From NCBI RefSeq assembly GCF_029983095.1, contig NZ_CP120467.1, positions 862,501-926,500 on the forward strand: a stretch of 64,000 nt of DNA. The letters run 5' to 3'. The stretch's first letter is position 1; each line of letters starts with the position of its first letter. The position numbers and the translations under genes were made by a program. Below the pieces are notes generated by a model, which saw only the letters and a program-made list of their open reading frames with translations, had not been told where the DNA came from and ran no database searches. The DNA is from Enterococcus montenegrensis. GTDB lineage: Bacteria; Bacillota; Bacilli; Lactobacillales; Enterococcaceae. Shown one piece after another: positions 48,288 through 57,368 of the stretch.

Positions 48288-48803
48288 ATGGAACTGAAAA
48301 AGTTAGAGGTGCCGACGACTTCTATTACCGAAGTGAAAAAATCTCCAATGGATGTTTTTAATCAGGCTCGAGAAGCGGGAACAGCAGTTTACGTTTTTAA
48401 TCGGGAAAAAGTAGCCGGTGTAATGTTGACTCAAGAACAATATGAAAATCTATTACAGGAATTACATAATCGTCCAGAAGTGGAAGAGGATGATTTACAA
48501 ACAGCCGATGGTCTAGAAGAATTTTTAGGAAAAATGCGGACTGCTTTGATTACAGGTTCTGTAATTTCAGCTAAAAATTTAGATGAGCGGATGGTTGCCC
48601 TCGGTTTTATTACCCGTAAGACCGGTTTTGGCGGTGTTGTGGATATGATATCTGAATTAAAAGAAAGCGGCAAAATTGTCTATCAGTTACGCAAAAAACA
48701 CGAAGGTAAAACGATTGTCGCAGAAATTATCGGAGAACAAGATAGCACCTCTAGTTTATTTGACAAATTGATTATTAAAAAGATTCATTTGAAAGAGTCT
48801 TAA
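48288..48803 (+). CDS. Phd/YefM-like antitoxin-domain protein, orphan
   Basis: A 171-residue protein. Its first 70 residues look like a Phd/YefM fold (TSITEVKKSPMDVFNQAREA, then VYVFNREKVAGVMLTQEQYE), the DNA-binding part of type II antitoxins. About 100 residues of unknown type follow. No toxin gene of the Doc/YoeB size follows; the next gene is convergent and encodes a membrane protein. It is therefore an orphan or a plain regulator. The ATG at 48288 follows AAGGAGGAAGC; the upstream 16 in-frame codons are excluded. A long structured leader precedes it. Confidence 0.7.
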   Translation: MELKKLEVPTTSITEVKKSPMDVFNQAREAGTAVYVFNREKVAGVMLTQEQYENLLQELHNRPEVEEDDLQTADGLEEFLGKMRTALITGSVISAKNLDERMVALGFITRKTGFGGVVDMISELKESGKIVYQLRKKHEGKTIVAEIIGEQDSTSSLFDKLIIKKIHLKES

Positions 48804-48864
48804 AATAATAGCATTACTTGTTAAACGTGGGGCGCTGAATTTTTAGAGTTTTTATGAGGCAAAT

Positions 48865-48910
48865 AAAGGCTTCAAGTTACTTATTCGTGTAAGTAACTTG
48901 AAGCCTTTTT
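48865..48910. terminator. Bidirectional terminator
   Basis: AAAGGCTTCAAGTTACTT and its complement form a hairpin around a nine-base loop, ending in T5. It serves the Phd-like gene and the convergent membrane gene. Confidence 0.9.
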
Positions 48911-48923
48911 ATAATTTATAACG

Positions 48924-49280
48924 CTATTTAAAAAGATGTACTTGTAAGGTCGTCGCCCAAATAATACCAATAATTTGCGGGATTAAATAGAGGACAGACA
49001 AAAGTAATACTAAAAATGCTGGGTTAAAAGGTTGGTAGAAAAAGTGCCATTCAGGATGTTGATTTTGCAAAATAACGGAAAAAACAGTAGAAAGAATATT
49101 GCCTAAAAACCATAAGAATAACTGATCACAGGCTTTAAAATAAAAACCGACACCAAATGAAAAAATTAGTGTGATTAAAAAGCCAAACATCGAATGAAAA
49201 TATGTATCAAGAAGTAAGGATAAGTAGACAAATGGAATTGCAAAAAACATGACGGGTAGTTTCAAAAATGCTTTTGACAT
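48924..49280 (-). CDS. Hypothetical membrane protein, 118 aa
   Basis: A protein with three or four hydrophobic segments (about residues 5-25, 30-48, 52-72 and 85-112) and aromatic-rich loops. No motif is recognised. ATG is preceded by CTAGGAGGTG at good spacing, which supports a real gene. It is monocistronic on the minus strand, divergent from queH. Confidence 0.65.
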   Translation of the reverse strand: MSKAFLKLPVMFFAIPFVYLSLLLDTYFHSMFGFLITLIFSFGVGFYFKACDQLFLWFLGNILSTVFSVILQNQHPEWHFFYQPFNPAFLVLLLSVLYLIPQIIGIIWATTLQVHLFK

Positions 49281-49577
49281 CGGGCACCTCCTAGTTTAAG
49301 ATGAATTACAAGTAACGGTGTTTTTTTAGTTATAATTCATTTTAGGTACTAAAAATGATAAAAACAACGTTATTTAATCATTTTGTTTTGAAAGTAATAA
49401 AATTCTTATTTTCCTCTTTGTTAAATAAAATAGAACGTTTTTTATTTTTTCGAATTTTTCGAATAAGACTGAATTTCATATGGAAGTAATTGTTATATTT
49501 TTCAGATCGATAAATGATTGTTAAAGCACTACAGCCAGCAAGTTTAATTGTTATCAAATCAGTAAGGAGATACTTTG

Positions 49578-50309
49578 ATGATTGAAGCAAGTCAAATTTT
49601 AGATAAAATGAAGAACCAAAAAATTAACTATGACTACGTTTTACGGAAAATGATTACCCGTTGGGAAGAAGAAGAAAAACGCCCCACAATTTTGATTCAT
49701 AGTTGTTGTGCTCCTTGCAGTACGTATACTTTAGAATTTTTAACACAATATGCAGACGTTACGATTTATTTTGCCAACTCCAATATTCACCCCAAAAGTG
49801 AATATGAGCGGCGTTTACTCGTACAAAAGAAATTCGTCGCCGATTTTAATGAAAAGACCGGCGCTGAGGTGGGGTTTATTGCTGCCGATTATAAACCCAA
49901 TGAATTTTTAGCCATTATCAAAGAAAACCACCTACAAGATGAACCAGAAGGTGGCAAAAGATGTACGGCTTGTTTTCAAATGCGCCTCGATTTAGTAGCA
50001 GAAGAGGCGTTAAAGCTGGGGTATGATTATTTTGGCAGTGCCCTGACAATTTCGCCAAAGAAAAATGCGCAATTAATTAATCAGATCGGGATGGACATTC
50101 AAAAAATTTACAGTGTGAATTATCTACCAAGCGATTTTAAAAAGAATAAAGGTTATGAACGCTCTATTCAAATGTGTAAGGAATACGATGTCTTTCGTCA
50201 ATGCTATTGTGGCTGTGTTTTTGCTGCCAAACAACAAGGGGTAGATTTAAAAGCTGTGAACAAAGAAGCCAAAGCCTACTTAGCACAACAGTCAGAGCTG
50301 ACTCATTAA
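49578..50309 (+). CDS. queH: Epoxyqueuosine reductase QueH
   Basis: A 243-residue protein of the DUF208/QueH family that performs the last step of queuosine synthesis in tRNA, reducing epoxyqueuosine. The N-terminal HSCCAPCSTYTLE (about residues 43-55) and distal CTACF and CYCGCV pairs supply the cysteines for an iron-sulfur cluster and redox chemistry. YFANSNIHPKSEYERR is family-typical. The ATG at 49578 follows AAGGAGA. No other queuosine genes are near, so precursor salvage or genes elsewhere are implied. Confidence 0.92.
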   Translation: MIEASQILDKMKNQKINYDYVLRKMITRWEEEEKRPTILIHSCCAPCSTYTLEFLTQYADVTIYFANSNIHPKSEYERRLLVQKKFVADFNEKTGAEVGFIAADYKPNEFLAIIKENHLQDEPEGGKRCTACFQMRLDLVAEEALKLGYDYFGSALTISPKKNAQLINQIGMDIQKIYSVNYLPSDFKKNKGYERSIQMCKEYDVFRQCYCGCVFAAKQQGVDLKAVNKEAKAYLAQQSELTH

Positions 50310-50323
50310 AATTTTGCCACTTT

Positions 50324-50369
50324 AAACCGTACTAAAGACTGAAACACACAGTTTTTAGCACGGTTTTTC
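50324..50369 (+). terminator. Intrinsic terminator of queH
   Basis: AAACCGT, CTAAA and ACTG pair with CAGT, TTTAG and ACGGTTT, interrupted by one mismatch, followed by T. Confidence 0.8.
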
Positions 50370-50492
50370 TGTATTTTGTACTGCATTTTATTTTTATTGA
50401 AAATTTCACTGCCGCTTTTTTTCATTTTATGGTAGGATAAAACATAAAACGTGATACAGTATCAAGGTTATTCATAAAAAGGAGTGGAGAAG

Positions 50493-51656
50493 ATGGATTT
50501 AACAAAACGCTTCAACAAACAAGTTTATCAAATTGCAGTTTCTTTAATCCGCCAGTTTGATGAAAAAGTTTCCGGCATTGAAGATATTTTGAAATTGACT
50601 TTAGGAGAACCAGATTTCAATACCCCCGATCATGTCAAAACAGCTGGTAAAGATGCCATTGAGCAAAACTTCAGTCATTATACCGGAATGTCTGGCTTAG
50701 CAGACGTCAGGGAAGCCGCTGCTCTTTTTTTAAAGCAGAAATATCACGTCGCCTATGATTACACTTCAGAAGTTTTAGTGACAATTGGTGCTACAGAGGC
50801 AATTTCCGCTTCATTGTTAGCTGTTTTAAATCCTGGCGATAAAGTACTATTACCTGCCCCTATTTACCCTGGGTATGAACCGGTTATTACCTTAGCCGCA
50901 GCCCAACCTATTTATATGGATACAACTAGTGATAATTTTGTTTTGACACCAAAAGTTTTGGAGGAGCATCTAATTGCCCATGGGGATGCTGTTAAGGCAG
51001 TAATTTTAAACTATCCAAGTAATCCTACTGGAGTTACTTATTCCAAAGCAGAAGTTAAGGCTTTGGCGGACGTCTTAAGAAAATATCCGGTATTTGTCAT
51101 TAGTGATGAAATTTATAGCGAACTTTCTTATGATGAAGAGCATGTTTCGATTGCCGAATTTTTACGGGAGCAAACTATCTTGATTAATGGCCTATCGAAA
51201 TCTCACGCCATGACCGGTTGGCGAATTGGTTTTATTTTTGCACCAAAAGAGTTGATCCAAGAAATCATTAAAGTTCACCAATATTTGGTAACCGCTGCTT
51301 CTACAATTTCACAAAAAGCGGCAGTTCGGGCTTTAATTGAGGGAATTGACGATGGTTTAATCATGAAAGAAGAGTATCGCTTACGGCGGGATTTTTTATA
51401 TGAAAAAATGACAGCACTGGGTTTTGAAGTAGCTAAACCCTCCGGTGCGTTTTATCTTTTTGCCAAAATTCCTGCACATTTGGAACAAGATTCCATGAAA
51501 TTTTGTATCGATTTAGCACAAAAGGCCAAATTAGCTGTTATTCCTGGGATTGCTTTTGGAAAAGAAGCAGAGGGGTATATTCGCTTAAGCTATGCTTCTA
51601 GTATGGAAAAATTAGTTGAAGCGATCGACCGCTTGACTGCTTATTTGGAAAATTAA
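50493..51656 (+). CDS. PLP-dependent class I/II aminotransferase
   Basis: A 387-residue fold-type-I aminotransferase. Visible features are LGEPDFNTP near residues 37-45, NYPSNPTG near 168-175, SDEIYSEL near 200-207, and the PLP lysine in NGLSKSHAMTGWRIG near 229-243. It fits the PatA/AraT group that transaminates aromatic amino acids or N-acetyl-diaminopimelate. Sequence alone does not decide the substrate. The ATG at 50493 follows AAAAGGAG; an in-frame GTG nine bases earlier is too close. Confidence 0.88.
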   Translation: MDLTKRFNKQVYQIAVSLIRQFDEKVSGIEDILKLTLGEPDFNTPDHVKTAGKDAIEQNFSHYTGMSGLADVREAAALFLKQKYHVAYDYTSEVLVTIGATEAISASLLAVLNPGDKVLLPAPIYPGYEPVITLAAAQPIYMDTTSDNFVLTPKVLEEHLIAHGDAVKAVILNYPSNPTGVTYSKAEVKALADVLRKYPVFVISDEIYSELSYDEEHVSIAEFLREQTILINGLSKSHAMTGWRIGFIFAPKELIQEIIKVHQYLVTAASTISQKAAVRALIEGIDDGLIMKEEYRLRRDFLYEKMTALGFEVAKPSGAFYLFAKIPAHLEQDSMKFCIDLAQKAKLAVIPGIAFGKEAEGYIRLSYASSMEKLVEAIDRLTAYLEN

Positions 51657-51663
51657 TGAAGAT

Positions 51664-51734
51664 AAAAAGATGGTCACCAATTCTTTTGCTTTCGTTTACA
51701 AGACGAAAGCAAAGATTTGTTAGCCATCTTTTTT
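51664..51734. terminator. Two-part terminator hairpin
   Basis: AAAAAGATGG pairs with CCATCTTTTT. Inside it, CTTTCGT and TTTGC pair with ACGAAAG and GCAAA. T and A runs on both sides suit both the aminotransferase gene and the convergent gene. Confidence 0.8.
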
Positions 51735-51798
51735 AGATTATAAAATTTTTTTACCACAGTTGTTCTTTGTTACTTTCAAAGAGTTGACGGTTTTTTTG

Positions 51799-52686
51799 TT
51801 AAATTTCGACTTTACGCATCAGACGACGAGTAGCCCAGTATTCTAAATCACTTAATAGAGCACCGATTTTTAGCAAAACTTCTTCGGATAATTCTTGCCG
51901 CATACTAACGCTAGATAAAAAGCGGCTGTGATAATTTGATTCTTGGTTTAAAAATGAGGTGGCAAAAGCATTTAGTTCTTCTTCTAAATTGACACTCGTG
52001 TCCTCACCTGAATAGTGAAGCCAAAATTCAACGGCGTAGCCGTAATGAACAAGTTCATAATCGGGATTTAAAAAGCACACAGGTAAATCTTCAAGTAATA
52101 GTTTCAGCTGGTTATAGTGAGTGCTTGTTGCAAAGTGGTGAACACAGAAGTTTTCAAATTGAGAATTAGGTAGCTGTACGAGTTCTTTTAAAATCGGGGA
52201 GCCATAGCGTTTCTTCTGTTGTAGTAAACGGGCTTTTTCAGCTGCCCATAGTTCTAAATCCCGCAGTAATGGTTCTAGTAAAAAGAAGCGATATTTTGCC
52301 CCTAATTCAATGTCTTTGACGATGGCTTGATAATTTTTGGGTAAATAGCTGTTTTGCTCAAAAAAAGCTTGGACGTGGCGTGCAACAAAATTTTCTTTGT
52401 CAACAGGAGCAAATTGTTCCCATAAAATACTTGCATACCCCATTACATATCGGTTACCGTTACCGTCTTCTTTTGGCACATAGGCGTATTTTGGCATTGT
52501 CGCCAAAACGGAACCATTTTTTTTGTTTTTAAGATAATAAACGGAAAAGTCTACTTCTTCACCGTCAAAATATTGGGTGATTTTCTCTTGAAAAGTGACA
52601 AAATCCATCTGTTCTAAAAGACGTGTCGTTTGTTCTTTACTTAAGTGCATCAGCGCCCCTACTTTCGGAAGTTTTCGTAATCTCAT
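51799..52686 (-). CDS. Hypothetical protein, 295 aa
   Basis: I do not recognise this family. It is soluble, with no signal peptide or membrane segment, rich in Leu, Glu, Tyr and Phe, and probably mostly helical. Two segments resemble each other: LRDLELWAAEKARLL near residues 140-155 and LSDLEYWATRRLMRK near the C-terminus. This suggests an internal duplication. The start at 52686 has only a weak upstream site; Met13 is an alternative. Monocistronic, divergent from the small membrane gene at 52788. Confidence 0.65.
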   Translation of the reverse strand: MRLRKLPKVGALMHLSKEQTTRLLEQMDFVTFQEKITQYFDGEEVDFSVYYLKNKKNGSVLATMPKYAYVPKEDGNGNRYVMGYASILWEQFAPVDKENFVARHVQAFFEQNSYLPKNYQAIVKDIELGAKYRFFLLEPLLRDLELWAAEKARLLQQKKRYGSPILKELVQLPNSQFENFCVHHFATSTHYNQLKLLLEDLPVCFLNPDYELVHYGYAVEFWLHYSGEDTSVNLEEELNAFATSFLNQESNYHSRFLSSVSMRQELSEEVLLKIGALLSDLEYWATRRLMRKVEI

Positions 52687-52787
52687 CTTAAGTTAATTGT
52701 AATTTAATTATATCGGGTATTTAGACAGAAGTAAACTAATGTAAAATAGATGCAAAGTAAATGAATGAAATGAAAGAAGGTTTTGAA

Positions 52788-53102
52788 ATGAAATATGCTA
52801 TAACCGAGTTTTTTCGTCGTTATCGTCAAGGTATTATTTTTTTTGAACAATTGCTCTTCATTCCGACAATGGTCATGATGTTAGCGGTGGGCATGCAGTA
52901 TTTTGTTCGTTTTTTTCTGACTTTTATTGCAGTCGGAATCTTTTATAGTGTGATTCATTTTTTTGTACATAAAAAGCAAAGTAAAAAAGAGCGCCTTTAT
53001 ATTTTATTACATCCCAATCACGATCAACGTGAGAATGTTTTATTCATTGTGTTAACATTATTTTTGCTTTATGCATTTATTGTCTTTAACTTTATTAGAT
53101 AA
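52788..53102 (+). CDS. Hypothetical membrane protein, 104 aa
   Basis: Three hydrophobic segments (about residues 14-32, 36-60 and 83-103) are separated by a basic loop with HKKQSKKER. It weakly recalls small PsiE-like proteins in size and topology, but no conserved motif confirms that. The ATG at 52788 has AGAAGG about eight bases before; the ATG at 52761 lacks a ribosome site. Confidence 0.6.
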   Translation: MKYAITEFFRRYRQGIIFFEQLLFIPTMVMMLAVGMQYFVRFFLTFIAVGIFYSVIHFFVHKKQSKKERLYILLHPNHDQRENVLFIVLTLFLLYAFIVFNFIR

Positions 53103-53255
53103 TAAAAAAGTCAAAAGAATTCTGCAGCTTAAAGCCAAAGGAGCAAAATTTGCAAAAATGGCTTTTTGTTTTGCACATTTTAACTTTTAACTAAAGAGGG
53201 AAACGTGAAATAAGCCAGTTGGAAAAGCTTTTTTCACTCCTGTAACAGGACAGAT

Positions 53256-53293
53256 AAAAAACCACTTATGAAAAAATCATAAGTGGTTTTTTT
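53256..53293. terminator. Bidirectional terminator
   Basis: AAAAACCACTTATGA and its exact complement flank a five-A loop, with T-runs on either strand. It closes the small membrane gene and the convergent gene at 53325. Confidence 0.9.
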
Positions 53294-53324
53294 AATCTTC
53301 AAAAAGTAACTTAGAATTATTTAA

Positions 53325-53528
53325 CTATTTATTCAAATAATTGAATAAACCGCCAATGGTTTTGTCGTCTAATTCAATTTCTTTGCCGTCTAATAGTGCT
53401 TTGGTTACTTGATAGTTATCTTGTAAGTCTGGCACTTCTTTATATTGCGCCCCAACAAAATCACTAGCTTTGTCGTATTTTTTTACTTCTTCATCTGAAC
53501 CGGTTACGATGTAATGAATTTCTAACAT
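53325..53528 (-). CDS. Hypothetical small acidic protein, 67 aa
   Basis: A small soluble protein beginning MLEIHYIVTGSDEE and ending GGLFNYLNK, acidic overall. It may belong to the short DUF4649-type proteins of enterococci and streptococci, but I am not sure. The ATG at 53528 has AAAGGA about 11 bases upstream; ten further in-frame codons upstream are excluded. It is divergent from pstS. Confidence 0.55.
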   Translation of the reverse strand: MLEIHYIVTGSDEEVKKYDKASDFVGAQYKEVPDLQDNYQVTKALLDGKEIELDDKTIGGLFNYLNK

Positions 53529-53627
53529 GATTATCAATTCCTTTCTTATGTAACACAATTGTCTTTACAACTTTTATTATATTCCTTTTTTTTAAAATGA
53601 GGGTGAAATAAGCTCATGACAAATTGG

Positions 53628-53698
53628 TTTACGTAAATTTTACAATGCTTGATAAAATCTTTACACACTGCTTATATCAAGTTTACAAAGCTTGTGTA
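53628..53698 (+). promoter_or_regulatory. PhoP-box array upstream of pstS
   Basis: Seven hexamers start at 53628, 53639, 53650, 53660, 53671, 53682 and 53693: TTTACG, TTTACA, TGATAA, TTTACA, CTTATA, TTTACA and TGTGTA. The spacing is 11 bases with one step of 10. PhoP of Bacillus binds TTAACA-like repeats at 11-base spacing. The array is therefore an extended phosphate-starvation activator site, placed 36 bases before the pstS start. Confidence 0.75.
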
Positions 53699-53733
53699 AA
53701 CTGAATTTGTAATTAAAGATAGGAGTGGAAAAC

Positions 53734-54615
53734 GTGAAAAAAGTATATTTAGTAGCAACTGCAGTGGCAGCAACTTTATTATTAGCGGCCTGTGGGAATG
53801 GTAATGCAAAAACTGGAGAAGAAAATAAAACAAGCGGTGCAAAAATTACCGCGGTTGGTTCAACAGCCTTACAACCATTAGTTGAGGCAGCCAAAGATAG
53901 TTTTACTACTGAAAATCCCAATTATCAAATTACTGTTCAAGGTGGCGGAAGTGGTACAGGGTTGAGCCAAGTTGCTGCTGGTGCTGTAACGATTGGCAAC
54001 TCAGATGTTTTTGCCGAAGAAAAAGATGGTGTCGATGCAAAAGAGCTAGTGGACCACAAAGTAGCGGTTGTAGGAATGGCTCCGGTAGTAAATAAAGACG
54101 TCGCAGTCAAAAATATTTCCCAACAGCAATTAATTGACATTTTTACTGGTAAAATTACCAACTGGAAAGAAGTTGGCGGCAAAGATGAAAAAATTGCAGT
54201 CGTTAATCGTGCTTCTGGCAGTGGGACCAGAGCAACTTTTGAAAAATGGGGACTTGATGGTGCAACACCGGTGCAATCCCAAGAACAAGATTCTTCTGGC
54301 ACCGTGAAAAAAATAGTCGCAGAAACACCGGGGGCTATCAGTTACTTGGCGTTATCTTATATTGACGATAGTTTACAGGAACTTTCTGTTGATAATGTGA
54401 CGCCAACCCCAGAAAATATCGAAACAAACAAATGGAAAATCTGGTCTTACGAACACATGTATACAAAAGGTGAACCAGACAAGGATGTAAAAAAATTCTT
54501 GGATTATCTACTAACCGATGAAATTCAAAACGGTCCTGTAAAAGAATTGGGTTACCTGCCAATTACCACTATGAAAATTGAACGTTCTGTTGACGGTAAG
54601 GTGACAAACAAATAG
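53734..54615 (+). CDS. pstS: Phosphate-binding lipoprotein PstS
   Basis: A 293-residue phosphate-binding protein of the Pst system. It has a signal peptide with lipobox LLAAC (about residues 16-20). The fold shows the phosphate-contact segments VGSTALQPLVEAAKD, GGGSGTGLSQVAAG and RASGSGTRATFEKW. The GTG at 53734 has AGGAG eight bases before; the earlier GTG overlaps that site. No pstCAB genes follow; instead a terminator and the convergent phoPR pair. The permease genes must be elsewhere, or this is an extra scavenging copy. Confidence 0.92.
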   Translation: MKKVYLVATAVAATLLLAACGNGNAKTGEENKTSGAKITAVGSTALQPLVEAAKDSFTTENPNYQITVQGGGSGTGLSQVAAGAVTIGNSDVFAEEKDGVDAKELVDHKVAVVGMAPVVNKDVAVKNISQQQLIDIFTGKITNWKEVGGKDEKIAVVNRASGSGTRATFEKWGLDGATPVQSQEQDSSGTVKKIVAETPGAISYLALSYIDDSLQELSVDNVTPTPENIETNKWKIWSYEHMYTKGEPDKDVKKFLDYLLTDEIQNGPVKELGYLPITTMKIERSVDGKVTNK

Positions 54616-54640
54616 TCACACTCCTTTTAAGAACTAGTTA

Positions 54641-54678
54641 AAAAAGCTACTGACAATAAATTTTGTCAGTAGCTTTTT
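54641..54678. terminator. Bidirectional terminator between pstS and phoR
   Basis: AAAAAGCTACTGACAA and its complement form a strong hairpin with A and T runs. Confidence 0.93.
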
Positions 54679-54693
54679 GCCGTTTAGCTCTAT

Positions 54694-56430
54694 TTAGAGC
54701 TTTGGTAGTGTCACGGTGAAGGTTGAGCCAACACCGGGGTGACTTTCTAATTGGACTTTGCCTCCAAGTTTTTCAACAGATTCTTTTACAATGGCTAAGC
54801 CTAAACCGGTGCCGCCGGATTGTCTTGCGCGGGCTTTGTCTACCCGATAGAAGCGTTCAAAAATGCGTTGTTGATCATCGCTGTCAATGCCAAGGCCTTG
54901 ATCTGAAACGTTTAAGGTTAAATTATCTGCTAGAGTATAGCTAATTGTAATTTTTTTAGCTTCCGGTGTGTACTTAATTGCATTTTCAATTAAATTTTTA
55001 GCAATCGGATAGAAAAGTTCAACTTTTGTGGACCAGACTAAAGCTTGATCTCCTACTAAATGAACACTTAAATTTTTCGCTTGAATTTGAGCTTGATAAC
55101 TTTCCAAAATTTGGGCTAAAAGTTCCGCGACAGTGATGTTTTGAATCGGGTAATCTAGGGCTTGACGTCCTTTTGAAAGCTGAATGATATCTTGGATTAA
55201 AGCTTGCAGCCGTTTGGCATCTTTTTCCATAATGCGTAAAAATTCTGTCGTTGTCTTTGGATCGTCTTTGGCACCATCTAGGAGCGTTTCGGTAAAGCCA
55301 ATTAAGGAGGTGACAGGTGTTTTTAGTTCGTGGGAAACATTGCTGACGAAATCTTGCTGCATTTTTTCCAGTTGGCGCACTTGTGTCATATCATAAGACA
55401 TCACTAAAATTTGCCGTTCTTCATTAAATAAACGCAAATCAATATCCAGCACGCGTTCACCGTTTTGATGTAAGGTAATTTCATCATGTAAAAAAGGATT
55501 ATTCGGTGAGATGCGATAGACTAGCTGAATAAGTTGCGGATCTTTAATCACTTCGGCAAAATTAACTTTTTCTGCTAGATTTTGAAATAAGCCAAGTTGC
55601 CGTTTCATTTCAGGGTTGATCATGACGAGTTTGTTTTCACTATCGACAATGAAAATACCAATCATTAAATCGTTTAAAAGTGTATGCAGCTTGTGTTCGG
55701 TTGCAGAATAGGCTTTATACGTGTGGCTCATTTGTTCGCTTAATTGATTTAAGGCTTGATAAAGCTCTTCCCATTGCGGCGTGGTTTGCATAATTGTTTC
55801 AGTACGGGTGGGATTAGCCACCATTTTTTTGATCGCTGGCAATAAAGTTTCTAAAGGCCGATTTTTTTGGCGTAAAAAATATAAGACAAAAATGGTAATC
55901 AACAAGCACAAAATCACATACACTGTTAAAATTGAATTTCTAACGCTACTAGCAGCGGTCATAAAAGTTGTAGTGCTTTCGGCGATCCGTAAAATACCAA
56001 TTAAATGATTGTCTTGCTCCACAGGTAACGCGACATAGAGTAATTCTTTTTTTAAAGTGGCACTTTTTCGCAGCGAAGTACCCAATTTTCCTCCGGCTAA
56101 GACGGTTTTTACCTCGGGACGATTGGAGCGGGTACCTAAAAGATTGCTATTAGAAGTATCAAAAATAATTTTACCAGTAGCCGACAGATAAGTTACCCGT
56201 TCATCTACGTGTTCAATATAGTGCTGACTCAATTGACGTAGACTCGCTTCGTTATAATTTTCTTCTTTTGCCATTCGTAACAGTAGATTCCCTTTTTTTT
56301 CTAAGTAATTCTCTTGTTGGCTTAAGACCTGGTGCTCAAAAAAACCACCAATTAATTGCCAGGCTCCTACAAAAAGCACGAGTAATGTTGTAATCCACAG
56401 CAAATATTCTAAAACACGCCGTTTTTTCAT
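54694..56430 (-). CDS. phoR: Phosphate-regulon sensor histidine kinase PhoR
   Basis: A 578-residue membrane kinase. Helix 1 is at 9-30, an extracytoplasmic sensor at about 31-165, helix 2 at about 166-187, a linker, and a PAS domain near 248-345. HisKA follows with phospho-acceptor His367 in NVSHELKTP. HATPase_c has NLIENAIKYTPEA, DQGLGID and GGTGLGLAIVKE. It follows the PhoR/ResE/WalK pattern. phoR starts within the phoP stop (ATGA), so both are made together. Adjacency to pstS with PhoP boxes supports phosphate sensing. Confidence 0.9.
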   Translation of the reverse strand: MKKRRVLEYLLWITTLLVLFVGAWQLIGGFFEHQVLSQQENYLEKKGNLLLRMAKEENYNEASLRQLSQHYIEHVDERVTYLSATGKIIFDTSNSNLLGTRSNRPEVKTVLAGGKLGTSLRKSATLKKELLYVALPVEQDNHLIGILRIAESTTTFMTAASSVRNSILTVYVILCLLITIFVLYFLRQKNRPLETLLPAIKKMVANPTRTETIMQTTPQWEELYQALNQLSEQMSHTYKAYSATEHKLHTLLNDLMIGIFIVDSENKLVMINPEMKRQLGLFQNLAEKVNFAEVIKDPQLIQLVYRISPNNPFLHDEITLHQNGERVLDIDLRLFNEERQILVMSYDMTQVRQLEKMQQDFVSNVSHELKTPVTSLIGFTETLLDGAKDDPKTTTEFLRIMEKDAKRLQALIQDIIQLSKGRQALDYPIQNITVAELLAQILESYQAQIQAKNLSVHLVGDQALVWSTKVELFYPIAKNLIENAIKYTPEAKKITISYTLADNLTLNVSDQGLGIDSDDQQRIFERFYRVDKARARQSGGTGLGLAIVKESVEKLGGKVQLESHPGVGSTFTVTLPKL

Positions 56431-57158
56431 GCTTTGGGCTCCTGAAATTTGTAACCAAAGCCTCTAACTGTTAAAAGATAGCGGGGATTTTTAGGATCTT
56501 CTTCAATTTTTTCCCGTAAATGTGAAACGTGGACATCCACGATGCGACTTTGACCGGCAAAGTCGAAATTCCAGATGCGGTCTAATAGCGTATCACGGTC
56601 AATCACACGATCTTTTCGCTTCATAAAGTAGACGAGTAATTCAAATTCTTTGGGGGTTAAAAATATCTTTACGTCGTTAACGGTGACTTCGTAATTATCC
56701 ATATCCGCTTTAATTGCACCAATCTGTAAAATTTCTCCGGTTAATTCATCGTCGGTATCTTTTGGCTCATTGGCGCGCAACGGAGTTTCAACTGGACGCA
56801 TCCGTCGAAAAATAGCTTTCATGCGGGCCAAAACTTCTCTGGGACTAAAGGGTTTAGTCAGGTAATCATCAGCGCCGATTTCTAAGCCTAAAATTCGATC
56901 AATCGTATCATCTTTTGCCGTTAATAATAAAATCGGCGTTTCTTTTTTTTCTTGCCGTAATTTTTTCGTAATTTCAATGCCGTCAATTCCCGGCAGCATA
57001 ATATCTAAGATAATAAAGTCAAAATCTTTGGTTAAAGCCAATTTTAAGCCAGTTGTACCATCTGTGGCAGAGGTCACAACGTAACCTTCTTTTTCTAAAT
57101 TAAAGGTCAGCAATGTGACGATGGAAGGTTCATCGTCAACGATTAACACTTTTTTCAT
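56427..57158 (-). CDS. phoP: Phosphate-regulon response regulator PhoP
   Basis: A 243-residue OmpR-family regulator. The receiver domain has Asp8/Asp9, phosphorylated Asp52 in ILDIMLPGIDG and Lys near 102 (LTKPFSPRE). The linker contains an acidic insert, and the C-terminal winged helix is near 145-240, with TPKEFELLVYFM, VDVHVSHLREKIE and VRGFGYKF. It probably binds the hexamer array upstream of pstS. ATG follows AAAGGAG. Confidence 0.92.
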   Translation of the reverse strand: MKKVLIVDDEPSIVTLLTFNLEKEGYVVTSATDGTTGLKLALTKDFDFIILDIMLPGIDGIEITKKLRQEKKETPILLLTAKDDTIDRILGLEIGADDYLTKPFSPREVLARMKAIFRRMRPVETPLRANEPKDTDDELTGEILQIGAIKADMDNYEVTVNDVKIFLTPKEFELLVYFMKRKDRVIDRDTLLDRIWNFDFAGQSRIVDVHVSHLREKIEEDPKNPRYLLTVRGFGYKFQEPKA

Positions 57159-57368
57159 AGCAAACTCCTTTGCGGTGTTTTTCTTAGTCGCATACCTGCG
57201 ACAGATGGTTTTATTTTAGCATAGAAAAGCGGTGGGGACTATTTAAGGAAGGGAAATAATGCTATAATAAAGGGCGTTAAATTGACTTTTAAGAAAAAAA
57301 GAATGGCTTTTGTTGCTAAAATTTTAGCTTTGTGTATAAAAAATCGTGCTGTTGTTTAAGGAGGACAT

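Noticed and set aside
48924..49280. Toxin partner for the Phd-like protein
   Set aside because: The neighbouring gene is convergent, with its own terminator, and encodes a multi-span membrane protein unlike Doc, YoeB or other type II toxins.
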